Shown here piece by piece: positions 1 to 8,173 of a stretch of 64,000 nucleotides of DNA. The stretch lies in assembly GCA_009772935.1 (NCBI GenBank), contig WOUR01000025.1, positions 1 through 64,000 of the forward strand, in the 5' to 3' direction. The notes beneath the pieces were generated by a model. The model had not been told where the DNA came from and made no database searches. It was given only the letters and a program-made list of their open reading frames with translations. A program made the translations under genes and the position numbers. Each line of letters opens with the position of its first letter. The first letter of the stretch is position 1. The DNA comes from Rhodospirillaceae bacterium (GTDB taxonomy: Bacteria; Pseudomonadota; Alphaproteobacteria; Reyranellales; Reyranellaceae).

Positions 1-1085
1 GCCTGCCCGGAGAGCGAACCGTCGCGGCCGGCCGAAGGATCGGGCCGCAGCGCCGGCCACTGACGCGCCAGCAGGGGCGCCAGCGCCAGCGGCGCGAGCA
101 TGGCCAACAGCTCGGCATTGAAGGCGTAGCGCAGGTAGAGGTGCAGCAGGCCGAGCACGATCAGCAGCCGCAGCAGCGGCAGCTTCAGCCCGCGTGACAG
201 CGCGGCATAGAGCGCGATCAGCAGCAGCAGCTCCTGCAGCGGGGCCTTCTGGAAGTCGGGCGACTTCCACTCCGCGATGAAGGCCAGCGTGTCGTCCAGC
301 GCGAAGATGCGCAGCGTCACCCAGATCGATTCGGGTCCGTAGGGCGTGATGCAGGCCGCGACGAACGAGGCGATGCCGAACTTCGCCCATCCGGACAGCA
401 AGGTCTTGCGCTCGGCGGCATCGCGCGCGCCGACCACCGCCTCGACCGCGAAGGCGGCGCCCAGCAGCAGGCCCATGATGAAGCTGCCGTGCAGGTTGGC
501 CCACAGCAGCATGACGAGCAGCAGCAGCGGTGCAGGCGCTCGCCGCTCCTCGACGGCGCGCACGAGGCCCGCCATCCAGACCAGCATGAACGGAAAGGCG
601 AGCACGGCCGGCCGCGCGAGGAAGTGCGGCAGCGTCATTGCAATGGCGGCCAGCACGAACACCGCGGCCGGCAGCGGTCGCAGATCGCGCAGCAGGAGCC
701 GCAGCATCATCGCGAAGGACGCGGCGAGCGCGCCCGCGGCCAGCACGGTGACACCGCCCCAACCGCCGAGCTTGAACGCGACCGACATCAGGAGCTGCGA
801 CAACCACTCCTTGGCAATCCACGGCTGCCCCGCGAAGGAGAAGGAGAACGGATCCGCCGTCGGCACCGCGCCCTTGGCCAGCATCCAGTTGCCGACGGCG
901 ATGTGCCAGTGCGTATCGGGATCCGCCAGCAATGGCAGTCCGCTGCCGTTGGCGAGACAGATGAAGAGGAGCAGCCCCAGCACCAGCGGCCAGGACAACG
1001 ACCATGCCGAGCGCGGTTGCGCGACGCGCGCGGCCTCATCCTCGGGAACATCAGGGGAAACCGTGAGGCCGGAAGTGACGGCCAT
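1..1085 (-). CDS. multi-pass membrane protein, C-terminus cut by window edge
   Basis: An open frame runs from an ATG at 1085 leftward through the window edge, giving about 361 visible residues and no stop. It is strongly hydrophobic: a segment near residues 31-47 is followed by many Leu/Ala-rich stretches. Conserved-looking polar motifs between helices are DPDTHWH (residues 55-61) and WIAKEWLSQ (89-97), a pattern I associate with uncharacterised alphaproteobacterial membrane proteins that resemble GT-C glycosyltransferases. Function is not established. It is divergent from selD, sharing the AT-rich gap 1086-1229. Longer shadow frames on both strands overlap it, but only this frame shows membrane-protein composition. 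Confidence 0.75.
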   Translation of the reverse strand, partial: MAVTSGLTVSPDVPEDEAARVAQPRSAWSLSWPLVLGLLLFICLANGSGLPLLADPDTHWHIAVGNWMLAKGAVPTADPFSFSFAGQPWIAKEWLSQLLMSVAFKLGGWGGVTVLAAGALAASFAMMLRLLLRDLRPLPAAVFVLAAIAMTLPHFLARPAVLAFPFMLVWMAGLVRAVEERRAPAPLLLLVMLLWANLHGSFIMGLLLGAAFAVEAVVGARDAAERKTLLSGWAKFGIASFVAACITPYGPESIWVTLRIFALDDTLAFIAEWKSPDFQKAPLQELLLLIALYAALSRGLKLPLLRLLIVLGLLHLYLRYAFNAELLAMLAPLALAPLLARQWPALRPDPSAGRDGSLSGQ

Positions 1086-1229
1086 GCAGGGGTGGCTCCG
1101 AAAGCAGGGGAACAATCACCCCTAATCAATTGATATACATTACAATTTATTCGAATACCACTAATAGATTGCAGTGCGCGGACGACGGCGGGATCGTGCC
1201 TCCGGCGAATGCGTTAAAGGAAAGAGACG
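1086..1229. promoter_or_regulatory. AT-rich divergent promoter region
   Basis: This gap separates the divergent starts of the membrane protein (1085, minus) and selD (1230, plus). About 1122-1170 is markedly AT-rich against GC-rich surroundings, as expected for promoters serving one or both genes. AAGGAAAGAG immediately upstream of 1230 is the selD ribosome-binding site. I do not see an unambiguous -35/-10 pair. Confidence 0.45.
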
Positions 1230-3455
1230 ATGCAACCGGCGCCCCTCCTCAAGGATCTCGTGCTCGTGGGCGGCGGCCATTCGCACGTCCATGTCGTGAA
1301 GAGCTTCGGCATGAAGCCGATGCCCGGCGTGCGGCTCACCCTGATCGGGCGGGACATCGAGACGCCCTACTCCGGCATGATCCCGGGCTTCGTGGCCGGC
1401 GCCTACTCCTTCGACGAATGCCACATCGACCTCGCCCGGCTCTGTGCCTGGACCGGGGCACGGTTGATTCATGCCGAGGCAATCGGCCTCGATCGCGTAC
1501 ACCGGCAGGTGCTGCTGAAGGATCGGCCACCGGTCTCCTACGATCTCGTGTCGCTCGACGTCGGCTCTTCGCCCAGCATGGGGGCGATCGCCGGCGCAGC
1601 CGAGCATGCGACACCGGTGAAGCCCATCGCCGAACTCGGCCGCCGCTGGCTGGGCTTCCTCGAACGGGTAAAGGACTGGCAGGGCGCGTTGCGCATCGCC
1701 GTGATCGGCGGCGGCGCGGGCGGCGTCGAACTGGCGCTGGCCATCGACCATCGGCTGCGCACCATCGCGCGCAACGCCGAGGTCTCGGTCACGCTCGTGA
1801 CCAAGGGCGAGATCCTGACGGGCCAGGCGGTGGCGGCACGGCGGCGTATGCGTGCCATCTTCGCGCGCCGCGGCGTCCGGCTGCGGGAGAACGCCGCCAC
1901 GACCCGCGTCGAGTGCGATGCTGTGCATCTTGAGTCGGGCGAGCGCCTACCGGTCGACGACGTGTTCGTGGTGACGCAGGCCAGCGCCGCCGACTGGTTT
2001 GCGAGCACCGGCCTGCCGCTCGACGAACGCGGCTTCTTCGCGGTCGAACCGACCCTCGCCTCAAGCGGCGATCCGCTCGTGTTCGCGGCCGGCGACTGTG
2101 CCAGCGTGACCGCCCATCCGCGTCCCAAGGCCGGCGTCTTTGCCGTGCGCCACGGCCCCCCGCTCGCCGCCAACCTGCGCCGTGCCTTGCTGGGCCTGAC
2201 GCGGGAACCCTTCACGCCGCAGCGACGCTACCTCTCGATCCTGGGCACCGGCGACGGCAATGCGGTGGCGACACGCGGCTCGTGGGCCTTGGAGGGCTCG
2301 TGGGTGTGGCGCTGGAAGGACCATATCGACCGCAGGTGGATGCGCATGTATCGCGAGCCGCCCACGAAGCCGATGGACACGAGCGCCCGCACTGCGCCGC
2401 CCGATCCTGCGCTGGCCGATGCCGAGGCGAGACGCCTGCTGGCCGATGTCGGCATGCGCTGCGGCGGTTGCGGCGCCAAGGTGGGGGCCGGCGTGCTCGA
2501 TCGCGTGCTGGCGCGGCTCGGACTCTCGCCCGCCGCCAATGTGGTGATCGGCCTCGACGCCCTTGACGATGCGGCGATGATCGAGGTGCCGTCTGGCCAG
2601 GCGCTGGTACAATCGGTCGACTTCTTCCGCACCTTCATCGACGATCCCTTCGCCTTCGGCGAAGTTGCCGCCGTGCATGCGCTGGGCGACATCTGGGCGA
2701 TGGCGGCAAAGCCGCATAGCGCGCTCGCGCTGGCGGTCGTGCCGGCCGCGGCCGAGCGCCTGATGGAGGAAGACCTCTTCCAGATGCTGTCCGGCGCGCG
2801 GCGCATCCTCGACGGCTCAGGCTGCGCGCTGATCGGCGGCCATTCCGGCGAAGGTCCCGAGGCGGCGCTTGGCTTTTCGGTGAACGGCCTCGTCGTCGCG
2901 TCACAAGCCTTGCGCAAGGGCGGGCTGAGACCGGGCGACAGGCTGGTGCTCACGAAGCCTCTCGGTACCGGCGTCATCTTCGCCGCGGCGATGCGCGGCA
3001 TGGCAAAGGCGCGTTGGATCGAAAGCGCGCTCGCCTCGATGCGGATGCCATCGGGCAATGCTGCACGTGCGTTGGTGGCGGCAGGTGCGCATGCCTGCAC
3101 CGACGTAACGGGCTTCGGCCTCGCCGGCCATCTCACCGAGATGATTCGCGCCAGCGACAACGTGATGGTCGATCTGCATCTCGACTCGCTGCCGGCATTG
3201 CCCGGCGCCCTCGAACTGTTCGCACAAGGCTACGCGAGTTCGTTGCAGCCTGCGAATCTACGCGCGCGTCATCTCATCGATGGTCTTGATCGCGCGGCGG
3301 GTCATGCGAAGATTCCACTGTTGTTCGACCCGCAAACTGCCGGTGGATTGCTCGCGGCACTGCCCGCCGACGCATCCCTCAGCGACCACATGACTCACAT
3401 CGGCACGATAAAATCACGAGAAGAATGCGTGACAGAGATAAGAATCGTGATCTAG
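1230..3455 (+). CDS. selD: selenide, water dikinase fused to N-terminal FAD/NAD(P) oxidoreductase domain
   Basis: A 741-residue fusion. Residues 1 to about 385 form a pyridine-nucleotide-disulfide oxidoreductase (NADH dehydrogenase-like) domain, with an N-terminal FAD motif LVLVGGGHSHVHV, a second dinucleotide motif AVIGGGAGGVELAL and an FAD-closing AAGDCA. Residues about 405-741 are SelD, which makes selenophosphate from selenide and ATP. The active-site segment CGGCGAK places the catalytic Cys at 414 and the Lys at 417, matching Cys17/Lys20 of E. coli SelD, so this is a Cys rather than Sec enzyme. Such fusions are known in some bacteria; the flavin domain's role is unclear but selenium redox chemistry is a reasonable inference. 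No selU, selA or selB lies in the window. The start is supported by AAGGAAAGAG. Confidence 0.93.
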   Translation: MQPAPLLKDLVLVGGGHSHVHVVKSFGMKPMPGVRLTLIGRDIETPYSGMIPGFVAGAYSFDECHIDLARLCAWTGARLIHAEAIGLDRVHRQVLLKDRPPVSYDLVSLDVGSSPSMGAIAGAAEHATPVKPIAELGRRWLGFLERVKDWQGALRIAVIGGGAGGVELALAIDHRLRTIARNAEVSVTLVTKGEILTGQAVAARRRMRAIFARRGVRLRENAATTRVECDAVHLESGERLPVDDVFVVTQASAADWFASTGLPLDERGFFAVEPTLASSGDPLVFAAGDCASVTAHPRPKAGVFAVRHGPPLAANLRRALLGLTREPFTPQRRYLSILGTGDGNAVATRGSWALEGSWVWRWKDHIDRRWMRMYREPPTKPMDTSARTAPPDPALADAEARRLLADVGMRCGGCGAKVGAGVLDRVLARLGLSPAANVVIGLDALDDAAMIEVPSGQALVQSVDFFRTFIDDPFAFGEVAAVHALGDIWAMAAKPHSALALAVVPAAAERLMEEDLFQMLSGARRILDGSGCALIGGHSGEGPEAALGFSVNGLVVASQALRKGGLRPGDRLVLTKPLGTGVIFAAAMRGMAKARWIESALASMRMPSGNAARALVAAGAHACTDVTGFGLAGHLTEMIRASDNVMVDLHLDSLPALPGALELFAQGYASSLQPANLRARHLIDGLDRAAGHAKIPLLFDPQTAGGLLAALPADASLSDHMTHIGTIKSREECVTEIRIVI

Positions 3456-3512
3456 ATGCAATCAGGAGCGGTGCGACGTGTGCCGTTCCTTGACATGGAC
3501 AGGGAGATTTCA

Positions 3513-3647
3513 ATGGCTGCGAAGAAGAAGGTTGCGAAGAAGAAGGCGGTGAAGAAGGTCGTTGCGAAGGCGAAGACCAAGACCGCCGCCAAGAAGGTTG
3601 TGAAGAAGGTCGCGAAGAAGGCAGCTTCGCGTCGCAAGCGCCGCTAG
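3513..3647 (+). CDS. small Lys/Ala-rich histone H1-like protein
   Basis: A 44-residue, extremely basic protein that begins MAAKKKVAKKKAV and is almost entirely Lys, Ala and Val repeats, ending in an Arg/Lys cluster. I chose the ATG at 3513 because AGGGAG sits 6 nt upstream; an in-frame start at 3456 would add 19 residues unlike the rest. Composition matches the C-terminal tails of bacterial H1-like (AlgP/Hc1-type) nucleoid proteins, so DNA or RNA binding is likely but inferred. It follows selD by 57 bp and is closed by the hairpin at 3656-3677. Low complexity makes homology searches unreliable. Confidence 0.7.
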   Translation: MAAKKKVAKKKAVKKVVAKAKTKTAAKKVVKKVAKKAASRRKRR

Positions 3648-3655
3648 ACTGATGC

Positions 3656-3677
3656 GAGGGCCCGGCAACGGGCCCTC
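3656..3677 (+). terminator. strong GC hairpin with GCAA tetraloop
   Basis: GAGGGCCCG (3656-3664) pairs perfectly with CGGGCCCTC (3669-3677) around a GCAA (GNRA) loop. It lies directly after the H1-like gene and before the OsmC-like gene. There is no U-tract, so it may be an RNA-stabilising or attenuating hairpin rather than a classical intrinsic terminator. Confidence 0.5.
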
Positions 3678-3703
3678 CAGCATCGGGAGGCGAAGACGGC
3701 GGC

Positions 3704-4099
3704 ATGGCACACGCAAAGGCAAGCATCGGCACGACCAACTACGTGACGGCCATCGCGACGGGCCATGGCGGACGTCACAAGCTCACGGCCGACGAGGGCC
3801 CTGAGCTGGGCGGCACGGATGCCGGCCCCGCTCCCTACGATCTCCTCACCTCGGCGCTGGGCGCCTGCACGGTTATCACGCTCCGCATGTATGCCGAGCG
3901 CAAGCAGTGGCCGGTAACGGCGGTTCACGCCGACATCCATTTCAGCCGCGACGGCGACAAGCAGCGTATCGACCGCGTCCTCACCATCGAGGGCGAAGTC
4001 GACGACGAGCAGAAGAAGCGCATGGCCGACATCGCGGAGCGCACGCCGGTAACGCTGACCCTGAAGAACGGCCTGGAGATCAGAACGTCGCTGGCGTGA
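3704..4099 (+). CDS. OsmC/Ohr-family protein lacking the second cysteine
   Basis: A 131-residue protein of the OsmC/Ohr superfamily, which in active members reduces organic hydroperoxides with two cysteines. The first family Cys is visible as Cys55 in ALGACTVITLRMYAERK, preceded by the usual PYDLL segment. At the second position, where relatives carry Cys in an IA-x-x-CPV context, this protein has IAERTPV with Thr114. It therefore looks like a one-Cys member (YhfA-like branch) and may not be a classical peroxidase. A GGGAGG-type Shine-Dalgarno lies about 12-18 nt before the ATG. It is convergent with the RraA-like gene. Confidence 0.85.
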   Translation: MAHAKASIGTTNYVTAIATGHGGRHKLTADEGPELGGTDAGPAPYDLLTSALGACTVITLRMYAERKQWPVTAVHADIHFSRDGDKQRIDRVLTIEGEVDDEQKKRMADIAERTPVTLTLKNGLEIRTSLA

Positions 4100-4180
4100 G
4101 TCAAAAAGGTTCGTCGACCTGGGCAAAGCGCCGTAGGCGCGCAGCTTCGCTCAGGACGACGGTTTTTTGTTTGGGGCCGC

Positions 4181-4897
4181 CTACTTCCTCCCCCGCGCCT
4201 TCCACGCCTCGAAGTCGCGCTTCGCCTCTTCCCCCGCCACGGGGAACAATCCTGTCAGCGACCGGCCGCGCGCCACCTCGGCCTCGGCGAATTCCTCGTA
4301 TTGGTAGGTGTCCAAGGCTTCCTGGGCCACGGCCTCGACGATGTCGGGCGGGATCACGAGCACCGCGTCACGGTCGCCGACGACCACGTCACCGGGATAG
4401 ACGGCGACGCCGCCACAGGCGATCGGAAGGTTGAGGTCGACCGGGCGGTGGGCGATCGGGCTCGGCGGCGAGGACGGGCGGCGGTGATAGGCCGGCAGCC
4501 CCGCCTTGTGCACGCCGTCGGTGTCGCGGAAGCCGCCGTCGGTCACAATGCCGGCCGCGCCACGCGCCTTCAGACGGCCTACATAGAGATCGCCCGCCGA
4601 CGCCGCCCGCGAATCGCCGCGCGAATCGATCATCAGCACATGCCCCGGCGGGCACTCCTCCATCGCCTGCGGCTGGACCATCGAGCGGTTGGTGGAGGTC
4701 GGCCCGTCCTTGTCCTCGCGTGAGGGGATGAAGCGCATCGTGAAGGCAATCCCCACCATGCGCGGCTGCTCCGGCCGGATCGGCCAAACGTCGTACAAGG
4801 TCATGCTGCGCAAGCCGCGTTTGTTCAGCACGCCGGTCAAGGTCGAGGTGCCGACCTTCGCGAGCGCCTCCCGCAGATCGGATGTCAGGATGGTCAT
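4181..4897 (-). CDS. RraA-family protein (HMG/CHA aldolase-like)
   Basis: A 238-residue protein of the RraA / 4-hydroxy-4-methyl-2-oxoglutarate aldolase superfamily. The family's metal and substrate signature G-D-x20-R-D is exact: Gly102-Asp103 in SAGDLYVG and Arg124-Asp125 in TDGGFRD. Having both Arg and Asp fits aldolase or decarboxylase chemistry on pyruvate adducts as well as RNase E-regulator-like members; the substrate cannot be told from sequence. It is divergent from cinA with only 52 bp between starts, so promoters must overlap. Some members are still annotated as dimethylmenaquinone methyltransferase, which the motif does not support. Confidence 0.85.
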   Translation of the reverse strand: MTILTSDLREALAKVGTSTLTGVLNKRGLRSMTLYDVWPIRPEQPRMVGIAFTMRFIPSREDKDGPTSTNRSMVQPQAMEECPPGHVLMIDSRGDSRAASAGDLYVGRLKARGAAGIVTDGGFRDTDGVHKAGLPAYHRRPSSPPSPIAHRPVDLNLPIACGGVAVYPGDVVVGDRDAVLVIPPDIVEAVAQEALDTYQYEEFAEAEVARGRSLTGLFPVAGEEAKRDFEAWKARGRK

Positions 4898-4949
4898 GGC
4901 GCTTCTCTCCCTCTCGATTTTGCCAGGACCTTAGCCGATACTCCCGCAA

Positions 4950-6191
4950 ATGCGCGTGGAAATCCTCTGTACCGGCGACGAGATCCTCACCGGCAAAACC
5001 ATCAATACCAACTACAGCCACATCGCTCGCCGCCTCGTCGAGGTTGGCCTCGGTGTTCACTGGGGCACCACGGTCGGCGACGACCGCGAGAGCCTGCTGA
5101 AGGCGTTTCACCAAGCCGGCGAACGAGCCGATGCGGTGATCGTGAATGGCGGGCTGGGGCCTACGGTCGACGATCTCTCGCAGGAGGTGGCCGCTCAGGC
5201 CTGCGGCGTCGAGCTGGTGCTGAGCGACCATTGGATGACCCGCATGGAGGAATCCTACGCGCGGCGAGGCCGGGTGATGCCGCCCAACAACAAGAAGCAG
5301 GCGATGCTGCCGGCCAATGCCGAATTCATCGACAATCCGATCGGTACCGCCTGCGGCTTCGCCGTGACCATCGGCAGGGCCCGCTTCTTCTTCACCCCCG
5401 GCGTGCCACGCGAGATGCGACGCATGCTCGACGAGCAGGTGCTGCCCCGCATCCTGGCGATGAGCGGCATCGCGGGCGTCACAAGGCTCAAGCGCTTCCA
5501 CACGTTCGGCATCGGCGAATCGCGCGCCGACCAGATGCTGGGCGACATCGAGGCCTTCAAGGAGAAAGGGGGCATCAAGCTCGGCTTCCAGGCGCATTAC
5601 CCACAACTGGAGACCAAGCTCGCGCTCCGCGCCGACGACGAGGCGGCGCTGGCCACCCTGCTCGCTCCGGCGGAAGCCGAGGTGCGCAAGCGTCTGGGCA
5701 ATTTCATCGTGGCCGAAGACGACCAGACCATCGAAGGCGTGATCCTGGCCAGGCTGCTGGCGGGCGGATCGACCGTCGCCATCGCCGAGACGGTGACCGG
5801 GGGCCATCTCGCCGCGCGCATCGCCCCGCTCCCCGGCGCCGAACGCGCGTTCCGACGCGGCACCGTCGCACGCGATCTTTCCGAACTCGGTGCCACGGCC
5901 GTCGCGCCCGATCAGGCCGCCATCGTCGCCAGAGCGCTGCGCGCCTCGAGCGGCGCCAGCCACGCGCTGGTCGTGCTGCTCGAACTCGACGAAGGCAACG
6001 ACCGGCCGGACATGGGCGGTACGATCTGCATCGGCCTCGCCGACGCGAACGACACGGTCACGCGACAGGCTCGCCTGATCGGCGGCCGCGACTGGGTGCG
6101 TATCGGCGCGACCGAACTCGGCCTCGACTGCCTGCGCCGTCACCTGCTCGGCCTGCCGGTGGATGAACGTATCGACTTCGAACGGCGCTGA
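4950..6191 (+). CDS. cinA: CinA-family protein with altered C-terminal domain
   Basis: A 413-residue CinA-like protein. The N-terminal MoCF/COG1058 domain is well conserved (CTGDEILTG, VNGGLGPTVDD, FTPGVPREM) and is known in relatives as an ADP-ribose or NAD-related pyrophosphatase. The C-terminal domain normally is the nicotinamide-nucleotide amidase PncC, with an AESCTGG nucleophile motif and a downstream Lys. Here the motif is AETVTGG (residues 279-285) and the following segment reads RRGTVARDLSELG with no Lys, so amidase activity is probably lost or changed. It starts 52 bp from the divergent RraA-like gene and is followed by a crotonase 33 bp downstream, probably in one transcript. Confidence 0.88.
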   Translation: MRVEILCTGDEILTGKTINTNYSHIARRLVEVGLGVHWGTTVGDDRESLLKAFHQAGERADAVIVNGGLGPTVDDLSQEVAAQACGVELVLSDHWMTRMEESYARRGRVMPPNNKKQAMLPANAEFIDNPIGTACGFAVTIGRARFFFTPGVPREMRRMLDEQVLPRILAMSGIAGVTRLKRFHTFGIGESRADQMLGDIEAFKEKGGIKLGFQAHYPQLETKLALRADDEAALATLLAPAEAEVRKRLGNFIVAEDDQTIEGVILARLLAGGSTVAIAETVTGGHLAARIAPLPGAERAFRRGTVARDLSELGATAVAPDQAAIVARALRASSGASHALVVLLELDEGNDRPDMGGTICIGLADANDTVTRQARLIGGRDWVRIGATELGLDCLRRHLLGLPVDERIDFERR

Positions 6192-6224
6192 CAGGACCGC
6201 CTTACCATCGGATGGGAGCAACAC

Positions 6225-7031
6225 ATGGCTGTCGTCGAAACCGAGAAGCACGGGCAGATCTTCGTCGTGCGGATGAACCGGCCCGATCGTCTGAACGCGC
6301 TCAATCACGAGATGCGGACGGAACTCTCGGCAGCGTGGAACGCCTTCCGCACCGACAAGGACCTCGAGGTCGCGATCTTCACCGGTGCCGGCCGCGGCTT
6401 CTGCGCCGGCGAGGACATGAAGGAGTCGCTTAAGGACGGCGCGCCAGGCGGCCGCCGGCCGGAGATCGAGGACCCGTTCATGTCGGGCAAGCTCGAGAAA
6501 CCGGTGATCGCCGCGATCAACGGCTTCGCCATGGGCGGCGGCTTCATGCTGGTCGAGCGCACCGATCTGCGTGTTGCCGTGCGCGAGGCCGTGTTCGAGG
6601 TCTCCGAGGCCAAGCGCTGGCTGCTCGGCGGCTACAATCACGGCCACATCGCCAACCTGCCCTATCCGGTGGCGATGGAGATGGCGCTGGGTTTCCGCTT
6701 CACCGCGCAGCGCTTCTACGAAATCGGCTTCGTCAACCGACTGGTCGATGCCGCCGAACTCATGCCGACGGCGATGTCGATGGCCGAGCACCTGCTGACC
6801 CTGCCGCCGGCGTCCCGGGTGAACACGGTGCACATGATGCGCCAGATGCGGCCCGCCCCCGGTCCCGACATGCAGCAACTCGCCGCTGCGCTGCACGAGC
6901 ACGGCGCCAAGAGCGATCTGATGGAATCGCGCGCCGCCTTCGCCGAGAAGCGCAAGCCGAACTTCAAGGGCTGGAACGACCCTGAGGATCGGCATCGGTT
7001 GCCGACGCTCGAGAGCGTGAAGAAGAAGTAG
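6225..7031 (+). CDS. enoyl-CoA hydratase/isomerase (crotonase) family protein
   Basis: A 268-residue crotonase-superfamily protein, usual size for the family. The CoA and oxyanion-hole segments are visible: GAGRGFCAGEDMKE near residues 54-67 and AAINGFAMGGGFML near residues 95-108. Members hydrate, isomerise or hydrolyse acyl-CoA thioesters; the two catalytic Glu positions of classical hydratase are not obvious here, so the exact reaction is open. It lies 33 bp after cinA in the same direction. The 3' end directly abuts the convergent J-domain gene (stops at 7031 and 7032). Confidence 0.88.
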   Translation: MAVVETEKHGQIFVVRMNRPDRLNALNHEMRTELSAAWNAFRTDKDLEVAIFTGAGRGFCAGEDMKESLKDGAPGGRRPEIEDPFMSGKLEKPVIAAINGFAMGGGFMLVERTDLRVAVREAVFEVSEAKRWLLGGYNHGHIANLPYPVAMEMALGFRFTAQRFYEIGFVNRLVDAAELMPTAMSMAEHLLTLPPASRVNTVHMMRQMRPAPGPDMQQLAAALHEHGAKSDLMESRAAFAEKRKPNFKGWNDPEDRHRLPTLESVKKK

Positions 7032-8057
7032 CTAGTAAGCCTGCCCCTCGCAACGCGCGGCAACGGTCTGGATGATCGCGCCTCTTGTATCGGCGTAGTA
7101 GATGTAGGTCCCGGGCTCCAGGCCGCGCTTGATGCCAATTATGATCGTATCGCTCGGCACGATGCTGTTCAGCACGACGAGATAGCGGTCTGCCAGCTGG
7201 ACAGAGGCACGCACCGGCGGCGCGCCATTGTAGATCACGGTCGGCTCGCCGCCGCGGTTGATGATGGCGAACTTTGCGCCGTCGTCGGCGACGCAGACCG
7301 ACTGCCCGTCGACGTTCAGGGGTGGCACGGGCTTCAGCACTGTCGAACGGCCGGCCATCGGGCCGGGCAGCGGCGCCGAGGGCGGCAGGCCCCAGGGGGC
7401 GAGCTGGCTCGGCTGGTTGACCGGCGGGACCGGCTTGGGTTTCGCCCTGGCTTGCGGCTTTGGCTCGACCGTCGGCTTCACCTCGGCCGGCCGCGCGGTC
7501 TCGGCTGCCATGACCTGCAGACCCGGCCCCCTTACCGCGCGCGTGGCAAGATAGCCGCCGACCCCGATGAAGGTCATGAGCACGACGGCGACGACCAGGA
7601 TCGAACGCAGTCGCGCCATCGCGTCGGCGTGTGCCAGATGGGCCAATGGTGGCGCAGCCCTCGGCGGAATCAACGGTTTGGGCGGATGTGCGGCCAGCGA
7701 TATGGCAGCGGCATCCGGCGCCGGCTTGCCGAACAGCCTCTCGGCAATTGTCGTTTTCAGGGCCGGCCTCGCTGCCCGCGCGAGCGCGGCGGCCTGGGCG
7801 GCCTGCTCGCGGCGGGCCCGCTCGGCGTCGAGCGCCGCCTGCACCGCCGCATCGTAGTGCGCGCGAGCGTCCGGATCGGAAAGTGTCTGGTAGGCGTCGG
7901 TGATCTGCCGGAAATTGAACGCCGCGAGTTCGGGATTCCCGGCGGCCACATCGGGATGATAGCGCTTGGCCAGCGCCACATAGGCGGCACGGATCATCGC
8001 CGCGTCCGCCGTCCGCGACACGCCCAGCACCAAGTAGTGGTCGACGTCGATCCTCAT
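7032..8057 (-). CDS. membrane-anchored J-domain (DnaJ-like) protein
   Basis: A 341-residue protein with an N-terminal J domain (residues 1-70) containing the HPD tripeptide at 34-36, which stimulates DnaK ATPase. It lacks the Gly/Phe and zinc-finger regions of DnaJ. An Ala/Arg-rich coiled-coil-like stretch (70-100) leads to a single transmembrane helix at about 152-172 and then a Pro-rich linker. The C-terminal domain of about 100 residues has two Cys and probably lies in the periplasm, unlike the J domain. It is probably a dedicated DnaK recruiter at the inner membrane; the client is unknown. Confidence 0.85.
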   Translation of the reverse strand: MRIDVDHYLVLGVSRTADAAMIRAAYVALAKRYHPDVAAGNPELAAFNFRQITDAYQTLSDPDARAHYDAAVQAALDAERARREQAAQAAALARAARPALKTTIAERLFGKPAPDAAAISLAAHPPKPLIPPRAAPPLAHLAHADAMARLRSILVVAVVLMTFIGVGGYLATRAVRGPGLQVMAAETARPAEVKPTVEPKPQARAKPKPVPPVNQPSQLAPWGLPPSAPLPGPMAGRSTVLKPVPPLNVDGQSVCVADDGAKFAIINRGGEPTVIYNGAPPVRASVQLADRYLVVLNSIVPSDTIIIGIKRGLEPGTYIYYADTRGAIIQTVAARCEGQAY

Positions 8058-8173
8058 GGCCGCGAAAGTCTACCGGATTCCATCGCCCACGGCCCAGGTT
8101 TCGCGCATCGAATGTTTTTGCGGGGGACGGGCAAGATCTTCCGGCCTATTCTTCCGGAAAGGAGGAAACACCA

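Noticed and set aside
3516..3640. Repeated AAGAAG units as a DNA repeat array
   Set aside because: The units are Lys codons in a small basic protein with its own ribosome-binding site and stop.
4128..4168. GCGCC-GTA-GGCGC hairpin followed by T6 as terminator of the OsmC-like gene
   Set aside because: The T-run lies 23 nt after a 5-bp stem, too far for an intrinsic terminator.
4389..6995. 868-codon open frame on the minus strand across RraA, cinA and crotonase
   Set aside because: It is antisense to three well-supported genes, has Arg/His/Gly-biased non-protein-like sequence and no family resemblance; long antisense frames are expected at this GC content.
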